Positions 27,093 through 37,352 of a stretch of DNA of 64,000 bases are shown piece after piece (within the stretch, counting starts at the first letter, position 1; each line of letters opens with the position of its first letter). The notes under the pieces were generated by a model that did not search any database, was not told the origin of the DNA, and saw nothing but the letters and a program-made list of their open reading frames with translations. Source of the stretch: Methanocaldococcus lauensis (GTDB lineage: Archaea > AGJL01 > Methanococci > Methanococcales > Methanocaldococcaceae); NCBI GenBank assembly GCA_902827205.1, contig LR792634.1, positions 1,364,001-1,428,000 of the forward strand. The letters are read 5' to 3'. The translations under genes and the position numbers were made by a program.

Positions 27093-27788
27093 TTATTCAG
27101 TTTTTTCCATATTTTCTTTTTTTCTTTCAAAAGTTTCAATAAATGCTACTTTATCTACATCTTCTAATCTCTTTAATATCTCATTTGCTATAGCCATTTT
27201 AAATCTTTCAATGTTTGGAATAAAAGGAGCAAATTCTGGTAATTCTATTTTAACAGTTTCATTCTCAATAGTAATATTTACATCTGTTAATCTTGGAACA
27301 TACATCTTTACAATCTCTTTTACGATGTCTTCTTTATTTTCAACTACTTCTTCAATTTTTATTCTATACTTTACCTCTTTTCCTGCCAATTCATGATTAA
27401 AATCTACTAAAACTCTTCCACTATTTACACTAACAATTTTTCCTGGTATATTGTCTATATATACAGTTAAACCTTTTATTGGCTGAATTCCTCTTTTCTT
27501 AAATTCAGATATAGGAACTAATTTTATTTTTGATGGATCTCTTTTACCAAATGCTTTTTCTGGTGGTAAAACAACTTCCCTTTCTTCACCAACATCCATT
27601 TCTAATATTACTTCATCTAATCCTGGGAGTATCTGTCCTTCACCAGCAAAAATAGCAACAGGACCATAAACTACTGCTGGATTATAAATTCCCTCTTTTT
27701 TAGCCAATTCCTCATTAGTAGTGTCAAATAGTTTTCCTTCAACATATCCATCATAACTAACCTTAACTAATTTTCCTTTTTCTACCAT
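27093..27788 (-). CDS. FKBP-type peptidyl-prolyl isomerase (SlyD-like, long archaeal type)
   Basis: A cytosolic proline isomerase/chaperone of 231 residues. The FKBP part shows [17 protein letters not shown] and [20 protein letters not shown], with [15 protein letters not shown] leading into the inserted flap domain ([20 protein letters not shown]). [10 protein letters not shown] is the typical SlyD signature. A further C-terminal domain of about 80 residues is characteristic of the long archaeal form. It has no metal-binding histidine tail. Confidence 0.93.
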   Translation of the reverse strand: MVEKGKLVKVSYDGYVEGKLFDTTNEELAKKEGIYNPAVVYGPVAIFAGEGQILPGLDEVILEMDVGEEREVVLPPEKAFGKRDPSKIKLVPISEFKKRGIQPIKGLTVYIDNIPGKIVSVNSGRVLVDFNHELAGKEVKYRIKIEEVVENKEDIVKEIVKMYVPRLTDVNITIENETVKIELPEFAPFIPNIERFKMAIANEILKRLEDVDKVAFIETFERKKENMEKTE

Positions 27789-27912
27789 TTATTTCACCTT
27801 TTAGTTAGTTAAAAGGTTTTCATAATTTTTAATATAAGCCATATATAAATATAACGACAAAGAACAAAAAATTTTAAATATAATAATAAACAATTAACAT
27901 ATGTGATGTTCT

Positions 27913-28323
27913 ATGGAGGGCTTAGGATATTTTTTCATACTTGTAGGTTTTATTGTAATGGCATTAGAGACTGTAACTCCTGGCTTATATCTTCCTGCAT
28001 TAGGAATAGCCTTATTAATATATGGTGTTGTATTGTTGATACTTCCCCAGTATGCATTTATTTCAGCAATAATTTCTGGGATTATAACAATTATATTATT
28101 AAATAGATTCGTTTATGGAGTAGGAAAGGATATAAAAATTGGGGCTGAGAGATTTATAGGAAAAATTGGAAAAGCAGTAGAAGATTTTGATGAAAATGGA
28201 TATGGATGGGTAGAAATAGAAAATCAAAAATGGTTGGCAAAGTCAGATGATAACATAAAAAATGGGGACAAAGTTGAAATTGTTGGAATTGAAGGAGTCT
28301 CACTAATCGTTAAAAAAGTATAA
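27913..28323 (+). CDS. NfeD-like membrane protein
   Basis: A small membrane protein of 136 residues with two or three N-terminal hydrophobic segments (residues 1-65). A C-terminal OB-fold domain follows, in which GKIGKAVEDFDENGYGWVEI and GDKVEIVGIEGVSLIVKK are typical of NfeD. NfeD genes nearly always sit with a stomatin gene, and that gene follows here after 27 bases, so the two should form one operon and work together on membrane proteins. Confidence 0.9.
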   Translation: MEGLGYFFILVGFIVMALETVTPGLYLPALGIALLIYGVVLLILPQYAFISAIISGIITIILLNRFVYGVGKDIKIGAERFIGKIGKAVEDFDENGYGWVEIENQKWLAKSDDNIKNGDKVEIVGIEGVSLIVKKV

Positions 28324-28350
28324 TAATATATAAAAATAGGAGGGAGTATT

Positions 28351-29163
28351 ATGTTTTGGTTTTGGTTAATATTAGGGCTTATACTATTATTTATAGTTGT
28401 TAAATCAATAATTATTGTTAATCAGTATGAGGGTGGACTAATTTTTAGATTAGGAAGGGTTATTGGAAAACTAAAACCTGGAATCAATATTGTAATTCCA
28501 TTCCTAGATGTGCCTGTTAAAATTGATATGAGGACCAGAGTTATTGATATACCACCTCAAGAGATGATTACAAAGGATAACGCCGTTGTAAAAGTAGATG
28601 CCGTCGTTTATTATAGAGTAGTAGACGTAGAGAGAGCCATCTTAGAAGTGGAAGATTACGAATACGCAATAATAAATTTAGCACAAACTACATTAAGGGC
28701 TATAATAGGTAGTATGGAATTAGACGAAGTTTTAAATAAAAGAGAGTATATAAATTCCAAGTTATTAGAAATATTAGATAAAGAGACTGATCCATGGGGA
28801 GTAAAAATTGAAAAAGTTGAAGTTAAAGAAATAGACCCTCCAGAAGATATTAAAAATGCTATGGCTCAGCAAATGAAGGCAGAAAGACTAAAAAGAGCTG
28901 CAATATTAGAGGCAGAAGGGGAAAAACAAAGTAGAATATTGAGGGCTGAAGGTATCGCTGAAAGTTTAAGAATTGAAGCTGAAGGACAAGCTAAAGCAAT
29001 ACAAATAGTCGCTGAAGCTGCAAGAAATTACTTTAAAGATGAAGCTCAACTTTACAAAGCTTTGGAAGTAGCAAACAATGTATTAAAAGATAACACTAAA
29101 TATGTTATATCTGAAAATGTATTAAATCTTGTCAGAAATTTCATTAAGAATGGAAAAGAATAA
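28351..29163 (+). CDS. Stomatin/prohibitin-like membrane protein (SPFH domain)
   Basis: A stomatin homologue of 270 residues. One N-terminal membrane segment (about residues 3-25) is followed by the SPFH domain, recognisable by [41 protein letters not shown] and [20 protein letters not shown] coiled region rich in AEGEK/AEGIAE comes next. It is paired with the NfeD gene and is expected to form large membrane rings that scaffold or regulate proteolysis. Confidence 0.95.
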   Translation: MFWFWLILGLILLFIVVKSIIIVNQYEGGLIFRLGRVIGKLKPGINIVIPFLDVPVKIDMRTRVIDIPPQEMITKDNAVVKVDAVVYYRVVDVERAILEVEDYEYAIINLAQTTLRAIIGSMELDEVLNKREYINSKLLEILDKETDPWGVKIEKVEVKEIDPPEDIKNAMAQQMKAERLKRAAILEAEGEKQSRILRAEGIAESLRIEAEGQAKAIQIVAEAARNYFKDEAQLYKALEVANNVLKDNTKYVISENVLNLVRNFIKNGKE

Positions 29164-29370
29164 ATAGTTTTAGTAAAATTATATAAATTATATCTTTTAA
29201 TTATATCTTTTTTAAAACATTAATTCATATTTCTCAATTTTAGTTCATTGATTTTATATTTTGCTATTCTCACTACTAAACACATTAAATTTAAAGTGGA
29301 TATCTTTATACAACCTTTAAAGTAAAAAGATACAAGTCATTTTAAATAAATTCAAACAATGGTGATATTT

Positions 29371-30636
29371 ATGGCTTCAAAAGATTCAAAACAATTATAT
29401 ATGTTTAAAAAAATGTTAAAAGAATTAAAATCTAAGAAAGGTAAAGGTACTGAACTAATCAGTTTATATATCCCAGCAGGTAGAAGAATATCTGATGTAG
29501 CTCAACATCTGAGAGAAGAGATGTCTCAAGCATCAAACATTAAAAGTAAAAGTACAAGGAAAAATGTTCAATCAGCAATAGAGGCAATTTTGCAGAGATT
29601 AAAATTATTAAAAGAGCCTCTTGAAAAGGGTGTTGTTATATTTGCAGGAATGATTCCAAGAAGTGGTCCTGGAACTGAAAAAATGGAAACTTATGTTATA
29701 GAGCCACCAGAACCAATAAAAACATACATATATAGGTGTGATTCAGAATTTTATTTAGAGCCATTAGAGGAATTTTTAGAAGATAAGGATGTTTATGGAA
29801 TTATATTAGTAGATAGAAACGAAGCAACAATTGCGACAGTTAAAGGAAGAAACATAAACATTTTAAAGAAATTAACAAGTGGAGTTCCCGGAAAGTTTAA
29901 GGCAGGAGGGCAGTCTGCAAGAAGATTAGAAAGGCTTATCGATTTAGCAGCTCACGAATTTTTACAGAGAGTTGGGCAAAAGGCTAATGAGCAATTTCTA
30001 CCACTATTACAGGAGAAAAAACTTAGAGGAATATTAGTTGGAGGACCAGGACATACTAAAAATGAGTTCGTTGAAGGAGATTACTTGCATCACGAACTTA
30101 AAAAGATTGTTTTAGATACTTTTGATTTATGTTATACTGAAGAGTTTGGAATAAGGGAACTCTTAGAGAAAGCTGCCCCATTACTTAAAGATGTTGAATT
30201 AATGAAAGAGAGAGAGGCTGTTCAAAGATTTTTAAAAGAACTAATTAAAGAAGATGGAGGACTTGCCTGTTATGGAGAGAAAGAGGTTTTAGAAGCATTG
30301 ATGATGGGTGCAGTTGATACTTTAATTGTCTCAGAAGACTTAGAAAAATATAAAGTAAAAATTGCTTGTAATAACTGTGACTATATGGAAGAAAAGACAG
30401 TTACAAATCTCGAACTTATTAAATTAGAGGAAGAGCTTAAAAATGCTCAATGTCCTAAGTGTGGAGGAGCGTTAAGTATAGTTGAGAAAAAAGATTATAT
30501 TGAATATCTTTCAGAACTATGTGAGCAAAGTGGAACTAAACTTGTAACTGTATCTTCAGAAACAGAAGAAGGGGCAATGATATTAAATGCATTTAAAGGA
30601 ATAGCGGCAATATTGAGATTTAAGATTAATCAATAA
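29371..30636 (+). CDS. prf1: Peptide chain release factor aRF1
   Basis: The archaeal release factor (421 residues) recognises all three stop codons and triggers peptide release. The stop-codon loop is SNIKSKSTRKNVQ (NIKS), and the catalytic GVPGKFKAGGQSARR carries GGQ. The C-terminal domain has a CNNCDYMEEKT and CPKCGG zinc-like insert. The ATG at 29371 stands behind GGTGAT; the ATG at 29359 overlaps that site. It converges with the PP-loop gene, overlapping by 7 bases. Confidence 0.96.
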   Translation: MASKDSKQLYMFKKMLKELKSKKGKGTELISLYIPAGRRISDVAQHLREEMSQASNIKSKSTRKNVQSAIEAILQRLKLLKEPLEKGVVIFAGMIPRSGPGTEKMETYVIEPPEPIKTYIYRCDSEFYLEPLEEFLEDKDVYGIILVDRNEATIATVKGRNINILKKLTSGVPGKFKAGGQSARRLERLIDLAAHEFLQRVGQKANEQFLPLLQEKKLRGILVGGPGHTKNEFVEGDYLHHELKKIVLDTFDLCYTEEFGIRELLEKAAPLLKDVELMKEREAVQRFLKELIKEDGGLACYGEKEVLEALMMGAVDTLIVSEDLEKYKVKIACNNCDYMEEKTVTNLELIKLEEELKNAQCPKCGGALSIVEKKDYIEYLSELCEQSGTKLVTVSSETEEGAMILNAFKGIAAILRFKINQ

Positions 30637-31379
30637 CTCTTATATTCCTCTAAATTTATACACACTTTTTTATATCCAAATTCTTTAAATTTTTTAACTA
30701 TTTTATTTTTATTTTCAATAAATTTATCAAAATCTTTTTCTACTTCAATTATTGCTAATTCTCCAAAATCTCTAACTCTAATTGCTCCATTAGTATAATT
30801 TCTTAAAAAATCTTCTAAACACTCAATTTTTCTTAAATCTTCAATTGATATTTTTCTATTAAATTCAAATCTCGTTAATAAACAAGTTTCTTTTGGAGGA
30901 TGGTTAATATTTATATACTTGGCTATTTCAATTAAATCTTTTTTACGAATTTTTAAATCAGATAATGGTGAAATTATATTAAATTCTTTTTTAGCTTTTA
31001 ATCCTGGTCTATCATCAAAAAGATCATCGTAGTTCGTTCCATCAACTATAATATCATAACTATAATATTCTTTCTCCTTATTTAAAATTTCAAAAAACAT
31101 TTTTTTGCATAAATAACATCTTTCTGGAACATTTTCTATAATTTTATCAACTTTAACAATTTTTAGATTTAAGTTATACTTTTTTGCATTAATAATGGCA
31201 TTATTTAAAGCCCACTTTGAAATATATGGAGTTTTTATAAAAATACACAATATTTCTGTAATGTTATTTAATAAAATTGATAAAAGTAAGCTATCAATTC
31301 CTCCAGAATATGCAACGATAACTTTTTTGTTTTTAAATAATTCTTTTAACTTATTTTTTAATAAATTTAATTTTTCCAA
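30630..31379 (-). CDS. LarE-like PP-loop ATPase (ATP-dependent sulfur transferase family)
   Basis: An adenine-nucleotide alpha-hydrolase of about 249 residues with the PP-loop VIVAYSGGIDSLLLSILL near the N-terminus. CYLCKKMFFEIL and the VDGTNYDDLFDDRPGLKA region follow, all features of the LarE family. LarE proteins donate sulfur to make the nickel-pincer cofactor; whether this member does so is unknown. The open frame extends to 31607, but that part is hydrophobic and overlaps the divergent gene. The TTG at 31379, preceded by GGTGAT, is the better start. Confidence 0.82.
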   Translation of the reverse strand: MEKLNLLKNKLKELFKNKKVIVAYSGGIDSLLLSILLNNITEILCIFIKTPYISKWALNNAIINAKKYNLNLKIVKVDKIIENVPERCYLCKKMFFEILNKEKEYYSYDIIVDGTNYDDLFDDRPGLKAKKEFNIISPLSDLKIRKKDLIEIAKYININHPPKETCLLTRFEFNRKISIEDLRKIECLEDFLRNYTNGAIRVRDFGELAIIEVEKDFDKFIENKNKIVKKFKEFGYKKVCINLEEYKSY

Positions 31380-31511
31380 AAAATCACCTATTTCATATTC
31401 ATATAGTATAGTAATGTTTATATGATAATTACTTTTATATATTACTATAGAAATGTTTAAATATACATGTAACTTAATTTTAAAATCATAAAAACTTGTG
31501 GGGAGAGTACG

Positions 31512-32810
31512 ATGATAGAAAAAATTAAAGAAATAGAAAATGTTACTAAGGCAATTAAAGAAAAAATTCTTAATCATAATGGATATATTAGAATTATAAC
31601 CCATCATGATCCAGATGGATTGAGTAGTGGAGGAATTTTAGCTAAGATATTGATGAGATCCAATAAATTGTTTCATTTAACCGTTGTAGAACATTTGTCA
31701 GATAATGTTATTCAAAAATTAGTAAAAGAAAATGAAGTAAATAAGCCTCTATTTATATTTGCAGATATGGGAAGTGGGCAGATAGATAATATTATAGAGA
31801 ATAACTTTAATGCAATAATATTAGATCATCACCCTCCAATAATTAAAGAAAGTTTTGTAAATGAAAATATCATTCAACTAAATCCACATATTTTTGGAGT
31901 TGATGGCTCTAAAGAATTAACTGCAAGTGGAGTTTGCTATTTAGTAGCAAGAGAATTTGGATATTATGATTTGAGTAGTTTAGCAATTGTAGGAATTATT
32001 GGAGATATGCAGTATCGTCCATTGTTAGGATTAAACAAGTTTATAGTAAATGAGGCAAGAGAGCATAGATATGTTAAGATTGTGAGTGACTTAATTTATA
32101 ATATTTATGATGTCGAGATACATAAATCTATAGCATACTGCACTAAACCTTATATTCCAGAGTTAGCCTCTGAAATAAAAGCATTTAAATTCTTAAAAGA
32201 TATAGGTATAGATCCAAATAAAAAAAGATTTGATGATTCTGATAGAAAAAAGTTCCTCTCTGCAATAATATTTAAGTATCCAAAAATTGAAAATTTAATA
32301 ATTGACAGATATTTAATAAATCATAAAGTTAATGACGCTATGCTATTGTCTGAAATGTTAAATGCCGTAGGTAGAAGTGGTTTATTTGCTGTAGGTATAG
32401 GAATTTGCTTAGAAGATGATGAATGTATAAAAAAAGGATATGAAATTCTTTGGGAATATAAAAAGAACTTAGTTAATGAGTTAAAAAATGTCAAACTAAA
32501 GAAATTAAATAATATTTATTATTTTGAAGGTAAAAAAGGGATGATTGGAATTATTGCCTCAATATTGGTTGATGATAAGCCAGTAATAGGGTATCATATT
32601 GAGGGTGATTTAGCTAAGTTTTCAGCAAGAGGTAATAGAGAGTTAGTTGAGAGAGGTTTAGATTTAAGTATTGCTATGGCTGTGGCTAAAGAGTTTGGAG
32701 GCACTGGGGGAGGGCATAATGTTGCTTCTGGGGCAGTTGTTCCAAAAGATAAAGTTAAAGATTTTTTAAATAGAGTAGATGAGATTATAGGAGAGCAACT
32801 AAAAAAATAA
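31512..32810 (+). CDS. RecJ-like DHH phosphoesterase (archaeal RecJ/GAN family)
   Basis: A single-strand nuclease family protein of 432 residues. Metal-binding motifs are RIITHHDPDGLSSGG at the N-terminus, FADMGSG, and LDHHPP, the DHH motif, at about residue 111. The DHHA1 domain near the C-terminus shows GGTGGGHNVASGA. Archaeal members act as 5'-3' exonucleases, some bound to the GINS/CMG replication machinery (GAN). No signal shows which subtype this is. It lies upstream of nrdD on the same strand. Confidence 0.88.
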   Translation: MIEKIKEIENVTKAIKEKILNHNGYIRIITHHDPDGLSSGGILAKILMRSNKLFHLTVVEHLSDNVIQKLVKENEVNKPLFIFADMGSGQIDNIIENNFNAIILDHHPPIIKESFVNENIIQLNPHIFGVDGSKELTASGVCYLVAREFGYYDLSSLAIVGIIGDMQYRPLLGLNKFIVNEAREHRYVKIVSDLIYNIYDVEIHKSIAYCTKPYIPELASEIKAFKFLKDIGIDPNKKRFDDSDRKKFLSAIIFKYPKIENLIIDRYLINHKVNDAMLLSEMLNAVGRSGLFAVGIGICLEDDECIKKGYEILWEYKKNLVNELKNVKLKKLNNIYYFEGKKGMIGIIASILVDDKPVIGYHIEGDLAKFSARGNRELVERGLDLSIAMAVAKEFGGTGGGHNVASGAVVPKDKVKDFLNRVDEIIGEQLKK

Positions 32811-33075
32811 ATCATTAAATTTTGGAACTATATAATCATAGAATCACATATCGTTAATCTAATAAATTAATATAAATTGTTCTTTAATTTAATAAAGGAT
32901 TTTTATACCTTTATATACTCTTTTAAGAAATCGTTATACCCTATTTAAATAAATCTCTGAAATACTTCCGTTATCTTTATTAATGATGATAGTGAAATAT
33001 TACATACTGTTCTTGAATATCATTAACATATTGATAAATTAATTTATATTAATAATATATTTTTTAGGTGGTTAT
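32811..33075. promoter_or_regulatory. Long intergenic leader of nrdD with TATA box and shared 12-mer
   Basis: This 265-base gap holds no gene. It has a TATA-like TTATATAC near 32911-32918, followed by AAATCGTTATAC (32928-32939). The same 12-mer occurs, reverse-complemented, at the mcr promoter. A second ATCGTTA lies at 32850-32856. If the TATA is used, the mRNA would carry a leader of about 140 bases. A second TATA-like stretch lies close to the start codon (about 33045-33060). Confidence 0.4.
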
Positions 33076-36000
33076 ATGATAAGTATTAAAGACATTAATG
33101 AAAAAGTTACAAACATGACTGTAATAAAAAGAAACAAAAAAAAGGAAAAATTTAACATAAATAAATTGGCAAAATCCTTAATAAACAGTGGGGTAAATTA
33201 TGGAGATTTAGATAGAGTTTTAGCTGAGGTTTGCTCTAAAATTTACAATGGAATCACTACTGATGAGATAAAAGATATTGTTTATAATGTTTTAAAAAAG
33301 ATTGATAAAGATGTAGCTGATAACTATAAAAAAGGAATTATTTTAAAAGTTAGAACTTCAGAAAAAGAATTTGAGCCATTCAATAAAGAGAAGATAGTTA
33401 AAGCATTAATTAGAGAAGCAGGAGCAGATAAAGAAACTGCAGAAAAAATAGCTGATGAAGTTGAAAGAGAATTAAAAAAGTTAAATGTTAAATACTTAAC
33501 AGCTCCAATGATTAGAGAAATTGTTAATTACAAATTAATAGAGTATGGATATGAAGATTTAAGACATAAGCATACAAGATTAGGACTACCTGTATATGAT
33601 ATCACTAAACTAATTAAGCAAGGTAGTAGAGAAAACGCCAACTTAATGTATAACCCAGAATCTATTCACAAGTGGGTTGCTGACGAAACTATGAAACAGT
33701 ATGCACTGTTGGCAATATTTCCAAAGCATATTGCCGATGCCCATATAAAGGGGGATATTCATTTACACGATTTAGAGTATGCCGCTACAAGACCTGTTTG
33801 CCTACAACACGATTTGAGACCTTTCTTTAAATATGGATTAAAAGTAGATGGAACTGGATTACATACAAGTGTTTCAAGGCCTGCAAAGCATCCTGAAGTT
33901 GCTATTCAACATGCGGCAAAGGTTATGATGGCAGCACAAACTAATATGAGTGGTGGTCAAAGTATAGATGAATTTAATGTTTGGTTAGCCCCCTATGTTA
34001 GAGGATTAAGTTATGAAAAGATAAAACAATTAATGCAGATGTTTATCTATGAATTAAACCAAATGTATGTCGCCAGAGGAGGACAATCTCTTGCTAAAGA
34101 TGAATTAATTTTCATAAAAGAAGGAGATAAATTAAAGGTTTGTAAAATAGGGGAAATAATTGATGAATTTATGGAAAAACACAAAGATAAAATAATAATG
34201 AATGGAGATACGGAAATCCTTTATTTGGATGGAATTGCTGATATTTATACAATATCTGTGAATATAGAAACTGGAAAGGCAGAATTTAAAAAAGTTTATG
34301 CTCTATCAAGACACAAACCTAGAGGGAAACTATATAAAGTTATTGGTAAAGATGGAACGTCAATAACTGTAACTGAAGATCACTCTCTATTTAACTATGA
34401 TGAAAATGGAAACTTAATCTGTGTTAAGCCATTGGAAATGAAACATATTATTAGAAATTTCGATAATCCATACAATACTGAATATAAAATTGGAGATTAT
34501 ATAGAAACTAACTATAAAAGAACGGATTCAAAATACAACAGCAGACAGAATGATATTCCAGAGAAATTAAAAATAACAAAAGAACTTTGCCAATTTATAG
34601 GGTTATTTGTTGCTGAAGGAACTTACTTTAAAAATAGTATTTCAATAACTACAAAAGATGATGAAATCGCCAAATTTGTTGAAAAATTTGTAAAAGGAAA
34701 TATAAATGAAAACATTACTGTTATAAAATATGACGACTCAGTAAGATTTGTAAATAAAGGATTTTATGAGTTTTTAAAGAAACATATAAATAGAGGGGCA
34801 ATAAACAAAAACATTCCAGAGTTTATATTAAAAGGAGACAAAGAGATGAGATTGGCATTCTTAGGAGGTTTGATTAGTGGAGATGGATATGTTAGTAAAG
34901 ATGGAAGAATAAAGATATATACAACATCTGAACAACTATTGGGACAATTGCATTTATTGTTGTCCAGTTTAGAAATGTTATATACAATATCCAAAATTAA
35001 GGAAGAAGGAGAAAATATTAATATAAATGGATATAATACTAAACGAAATTACAAACTTTATGAAATTGAAATTACCAAGAGATATACAAGTGTTTTGAGA
35101 GAATATATAATTCCAAAATATAAGAAGGATAGAATAAAATCATCTAACTACGACCAATTACCTTATGATTATAGTATAATAAAAGAATATCTAAGAAAAA
35201 TAACAGGCAAAAAGCCATATAACAATAGAAAATTAAAATTAAACACTCTAAAAAGAATTGAACAACTAAATCCATATTTAAAAGAAGAAATAAATAAATT
35301 CAAGCTAAATATTCCATTTGAAATAAAAGAAATTAAAGAGATTGACTATAATGGCTATGTATATGATTTGAGTGTTGAAGAAAATGAGAACTTTATAACT
35401 GCTACTGGAATCTTATGTCATAATACAATATTTAGCTCTATTAACTTAGAATTGGAAATTCCTGACTTCCTAAAAGATAAACCTGCTGTAATAGCAGGAA
35501 CTACAAGAGGTACTTATGGAGACTATGAAGATGAGGCAAAGTTAATCTTAGAGGCATTAGTTGATGTAATGATGGAAGGAGATGCAATGGGAAAACCTTT
35601 CTTATTCCCAAACTTTATAATTAAATTAAGGGAAAACGCATTCAAAGACGAGAATAGTGAATTAATGTATAAAATTCATCAATTATCCTCTAAATTTGGA
35701 ATCCCTTACTTCATAAATATGCTCCCTGATTGGCAAGAAATTAATACTAATGCAATGGGTTGTAGAACAAGATTAAGTGGAAATTGGACAGGAGATGCTG
35801 AGATAGATACATTAAGAACAGGAAATATGCAGTGGTACTCTCTAAATTTACCAAGAATTGCTTATGAAGCTAATGGAGATGATGATAAATTATTTGAAAT
35901 TTTGAATGAAAGATTAGAGCTATTAAAAGAAGCTTTATTAATAAAACATGAAGTAACAAAGGAAAGGTTATATATTGATAAATTAATGCCATTCTTGACT

Positions 36001-36723
36001 CAAGACTTTAATGGAGAGCCATACTATAGATATGAAAATACGACAAAAACCTTTGGATTCGTAGGATTAAATGAGATGCTTAAATACCATATTGGAGAAG
36101 AGTTACATGAATCTAAGGAAGCTGTTAAGTTTGGAGAAAAAGTTATTAGTTACATTAAGGAATATGCAGATAAATTGAAAAAAGAAACTGGATTAAGATG
36201 GACAGTTACTCAAACTCCTGCTGAATCTACAGCTGGAAGGTTTGCAAGATTAGATTATAAATATTACAAAGAAGAAACCATAAGTGTAGTTAGGGGAGAT
36301 TTAAAAGATCCAGAAACTTTGTATTATACAAACTCTTCACATGTTAGAGTTGATGCTCCAATAACATTAGGAGAAAAGGTAAGAATTGAGGAAAGATTCC
36401 ATCCATTGTGTAATGGAGGACATATTATGCATATATGGAATATAGAAAGAGCCGCAGATCCTGATGTATTGATGAGTATAACAAAAAAGATAACTAAAAC
36501 AGATATTGGCTTCTGGACATATACAAAAAATCTAAGTGTTTGTAATAAATGTGGAGTAAGTGCTGGAGGATTATTAGATAAATGTATGAACTGTGGTTCT
36601 GAGGATATAGCTAAATTTAGCAGAATAACTGGTTATTTACAAAATATTTCAAACTGGAATAGGGCAAAACAGAAAGAATTAGAAGATAGAAGGATGGTAA
36701 AGATATTTGAAGGCAAAAAATAG
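33076..36723 (+). CDS. nrdD: Anaerobic ribonucleoside-triphosphate reductase, intein-containing precursor
   Basis: Class III ribonucleotide reductase makes dNTPs from NTPs with formate as likely reductant. The 1215-residue precursor contains two N-terminal ATP-cone regions (about 15-170). The glycyl-radical catalytic barrel follows, and near the end comes a CNKCG...CMNCG zinc site with the radical-bearing glycine in RITGYLQ. A 446-residue intein interrupts [15 protein letters not shown] in the barrel. Without it the mature enzyme has 769 residues. The activating enzyme NrdG is not in this window. Confidence 0.95.
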   Translation: MISIKDINEKVTNMTVIKRNKKKEKFNINKLAKSLINSGVNYGDLDRVLAEVCSKIYNGITTDEIKDIVYNVLKKIDKDVADNYKKGIILKVRTSEKEFEPFNKEKIVKALIREAGADKETAEKIADEVERELKKLNVKYLTAPMIREIVNYKLIEYGYEDLRHKHTRLGLPVYDITKLIKQGSRENANLMYNPESIHKWVADETMKQYALLAIFPKHIADAHIKGDIHLHDLEYAATRPVCLQHDLRPFFKYGLKVDGTGLHTSVSRPAKHPEVAIQHAAKVMMAAQTNMSGGQSIDEFNVWLAPYVRGLSYEKIKQLMQMFIYELNQMYVARGGQSLAKDELIFIKEGDKLKVCKIGEIIDEFMEKHKDKIIMNGDTEILYLDGIADIYTISVNIETGKAEFKKVYALSRHKPRGKLYKVIGKDGTSITVTEDHSLFNYDENGNLICVKPLEMKHIIRNFDNPYNTEYKIGDYIETNYKRTDSKYNSRQNDIPEKLKITKELCQFIGLFVAEGTYFKNSISITTKDDEIAKFVEKFVKGNINENITVIKYDDSVRFVNKGFYEFLKKHINRGAINKNIPEFILKGDKEMRLAFLGGLISGDGYVSKDGRIKIYTTSEQLLGQLHLLLSSLEMLYTISKIKEEGENININGYNTKRNYKLYEIEITKRYTSVLREYIIPKYKKDRIKSSNYDQLPYDYSIIKEYLRKITGKKPYNNRKLKLNTLKRIEQLNPYLKEEINKFKLNIPFEIKEIKEIDYNGYVYDLSVEENENFITATGILCHNTIFSSINLELEIPDFLKDKPAVIAGTTRGTYGDYEDEAKLILEALVDVMMEGDAMGKPFLFPNFIIKLRENAFKDENSELMYKIHQLSSKFGIPYFINMLPDWQEINTNAMGCRTRLSGNWTGDAEIDTLRTGNMQWYSLNLPRIAYEANGDDDKLFEILNERLELLKEALLIKHEVTKERLYIDKLMPFLTQDFNGEPYYRYENTTKTFGFVGLNEMLKYHIGEELHESKEAVKFGEKVISYIKEYADKLKKETGLRWTVTQTPAESTAGRFARLDYKYYKEETISVVRGDLKDPETLYYTNSSHVRVDAPITLGEKVRIEERFHPLCNGGHIMHIWNIERAADPDVLMSITKKITKTDIGFWTYTKNLSVCNKCGVSAGGLLDKCMNCGSEDIAKFSRITGYLQNISNWNRAKQKELEDRRMVKIFEGKK
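34087..35424 (+). mobile_element. Intein with LAGLIDADG homing endonuclease in NrdD
   Basis: The intein is 446 residues (precursor 338-783). It begins with Ser after GGQ and ends with HN before Thr. The splicing block B is TVTEDHSLF, block F is [15 protein letters not shown] and block G is ILCHN. The endonuclease motifs are [11 protein letters not shown] and [13 protein letters not shown], with the acidic residues E and D present, so the homing activity may be intact. All splicing residues are present, so splicing should occur. Serine at position 1 instead of cysteine is permitted in inteins. Confidence 0.93.
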
Positions 36724-36749
36724 TAAGACTTTGTAACTCATTATATTTT

Positions 36750-36866
36750 TTGGAGATTATTATCTATATTAAAAAGAGAAAAGAATTAAAATTTTTAAAA
36801 GATACAAACAGTTATATAGAAGTCATTGAAACTCCTTTAAATAATCATATAGAGAGAAAGATATAA
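36750..36866 (+). other. Possible 38-residue open frame or gene remnant
   Basis: A TTG-started frame reads LEIIIYIKKRKELKFLKD and continues to a stop at 36864-36866. The composition is protein-like and there is no internal stop, but no clear ribosome binding site is present. It lies in the 177-base gap between nrdD and the pilin gene. It could be a fragment of a lost gene or chance. Confidence 0.2.
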
Positions 36867-36900
36867 ATTTAATTGAAAAAATTGGAATATTATGTCTTCT

Positions 36901-37314
36901 TTATGAATATATAGTAACATTTACTTTATTTTGGTCAATTTTTACAATTTTAACTGCTATAATTTCTGATTTAGTAATAGTTGTATTCCCATTTAGACTT
37001 ATATTTACATCACAGTATGCTGTAATATTATAATTAATATCTCCACTACGATTAAAATATAAAATAGTATTATTAGATCTCCACGATCCCGGAGGGCATT
37101 TTATATATACAATTCTTATAGTTCCTACATCTCCAGAAGAGACTAATTCAATATTTTGCTTCATCTTAGACACAGCTGCATGAGCCAAACTCATTGACGA
37201 AATTTCAACAGATTTATGCAAACCAAAAATTCCTGGATGTATCGTAGCAATTAAAATAACAACTAACATCCCTAAAAATAATAGAGAGAATTCCAAGGAT
37301 ATTTGTCCTCTCAT
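36901..37314 (-). CDS. Type IV pilin-like protein with class III signal peptide
   Basis: This 137-residue protein begins MRGQISLEFSLLFLGMLVVI. The QxSxEF pattern directly before a hydrophobic helix is the archaeal class III signal, cleaved before Gln by EppA. The rest is a Ser/Thr/Asn-rich extracellular domain with several N-glycosylation sites and two cysteines (KCPPG and YCDV). The GTG at 37323 is possible, but the ATG at 37314 gives the usual short leader. It ends the minus-strand pilus locus. Confidence 0.85.
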   Translation of the reverse strand: MRGQISLEFSLLFLGMLVVILIATIHPGIFGLHKSVEISSMSLAHAAVSKMKQNIELVSSGDVGTIRIVYIKCPPGSWRSNNTILYFNRSGDINYNITAYCDVNISLNGNTTITKSEIIAVKIVKIDQNKVNVTIYS

Positions 37315-37352
37315 TATAAACACCTAATAAAAATTTTAAAATAGCTAAAATA

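Noticed and set aside
29301-29332. Inverted repeat TATCTTT/AAAGATA before the aRF1 gene
   Set aside because: It is only seven A/T-rich bases and includes the probable TATA region. Such repeats are expected by chance in this composition.
31380-31607. 76-codon upstream extension of the LarE-like frame
   Set aside because: It is Phe/Tyr/Ile-rich, overlaps the divergent RecJ-like gene and its promoter, and a GGTGAT site marks the TTG at 31379 as start.
32980-33025. Possible C/D box RNA (ATGATGA start) in the nrdD leader
   Set aside because: A C-box-like sequence is present, but no CTGA D box or second pair of boxes follows at the required spacing.
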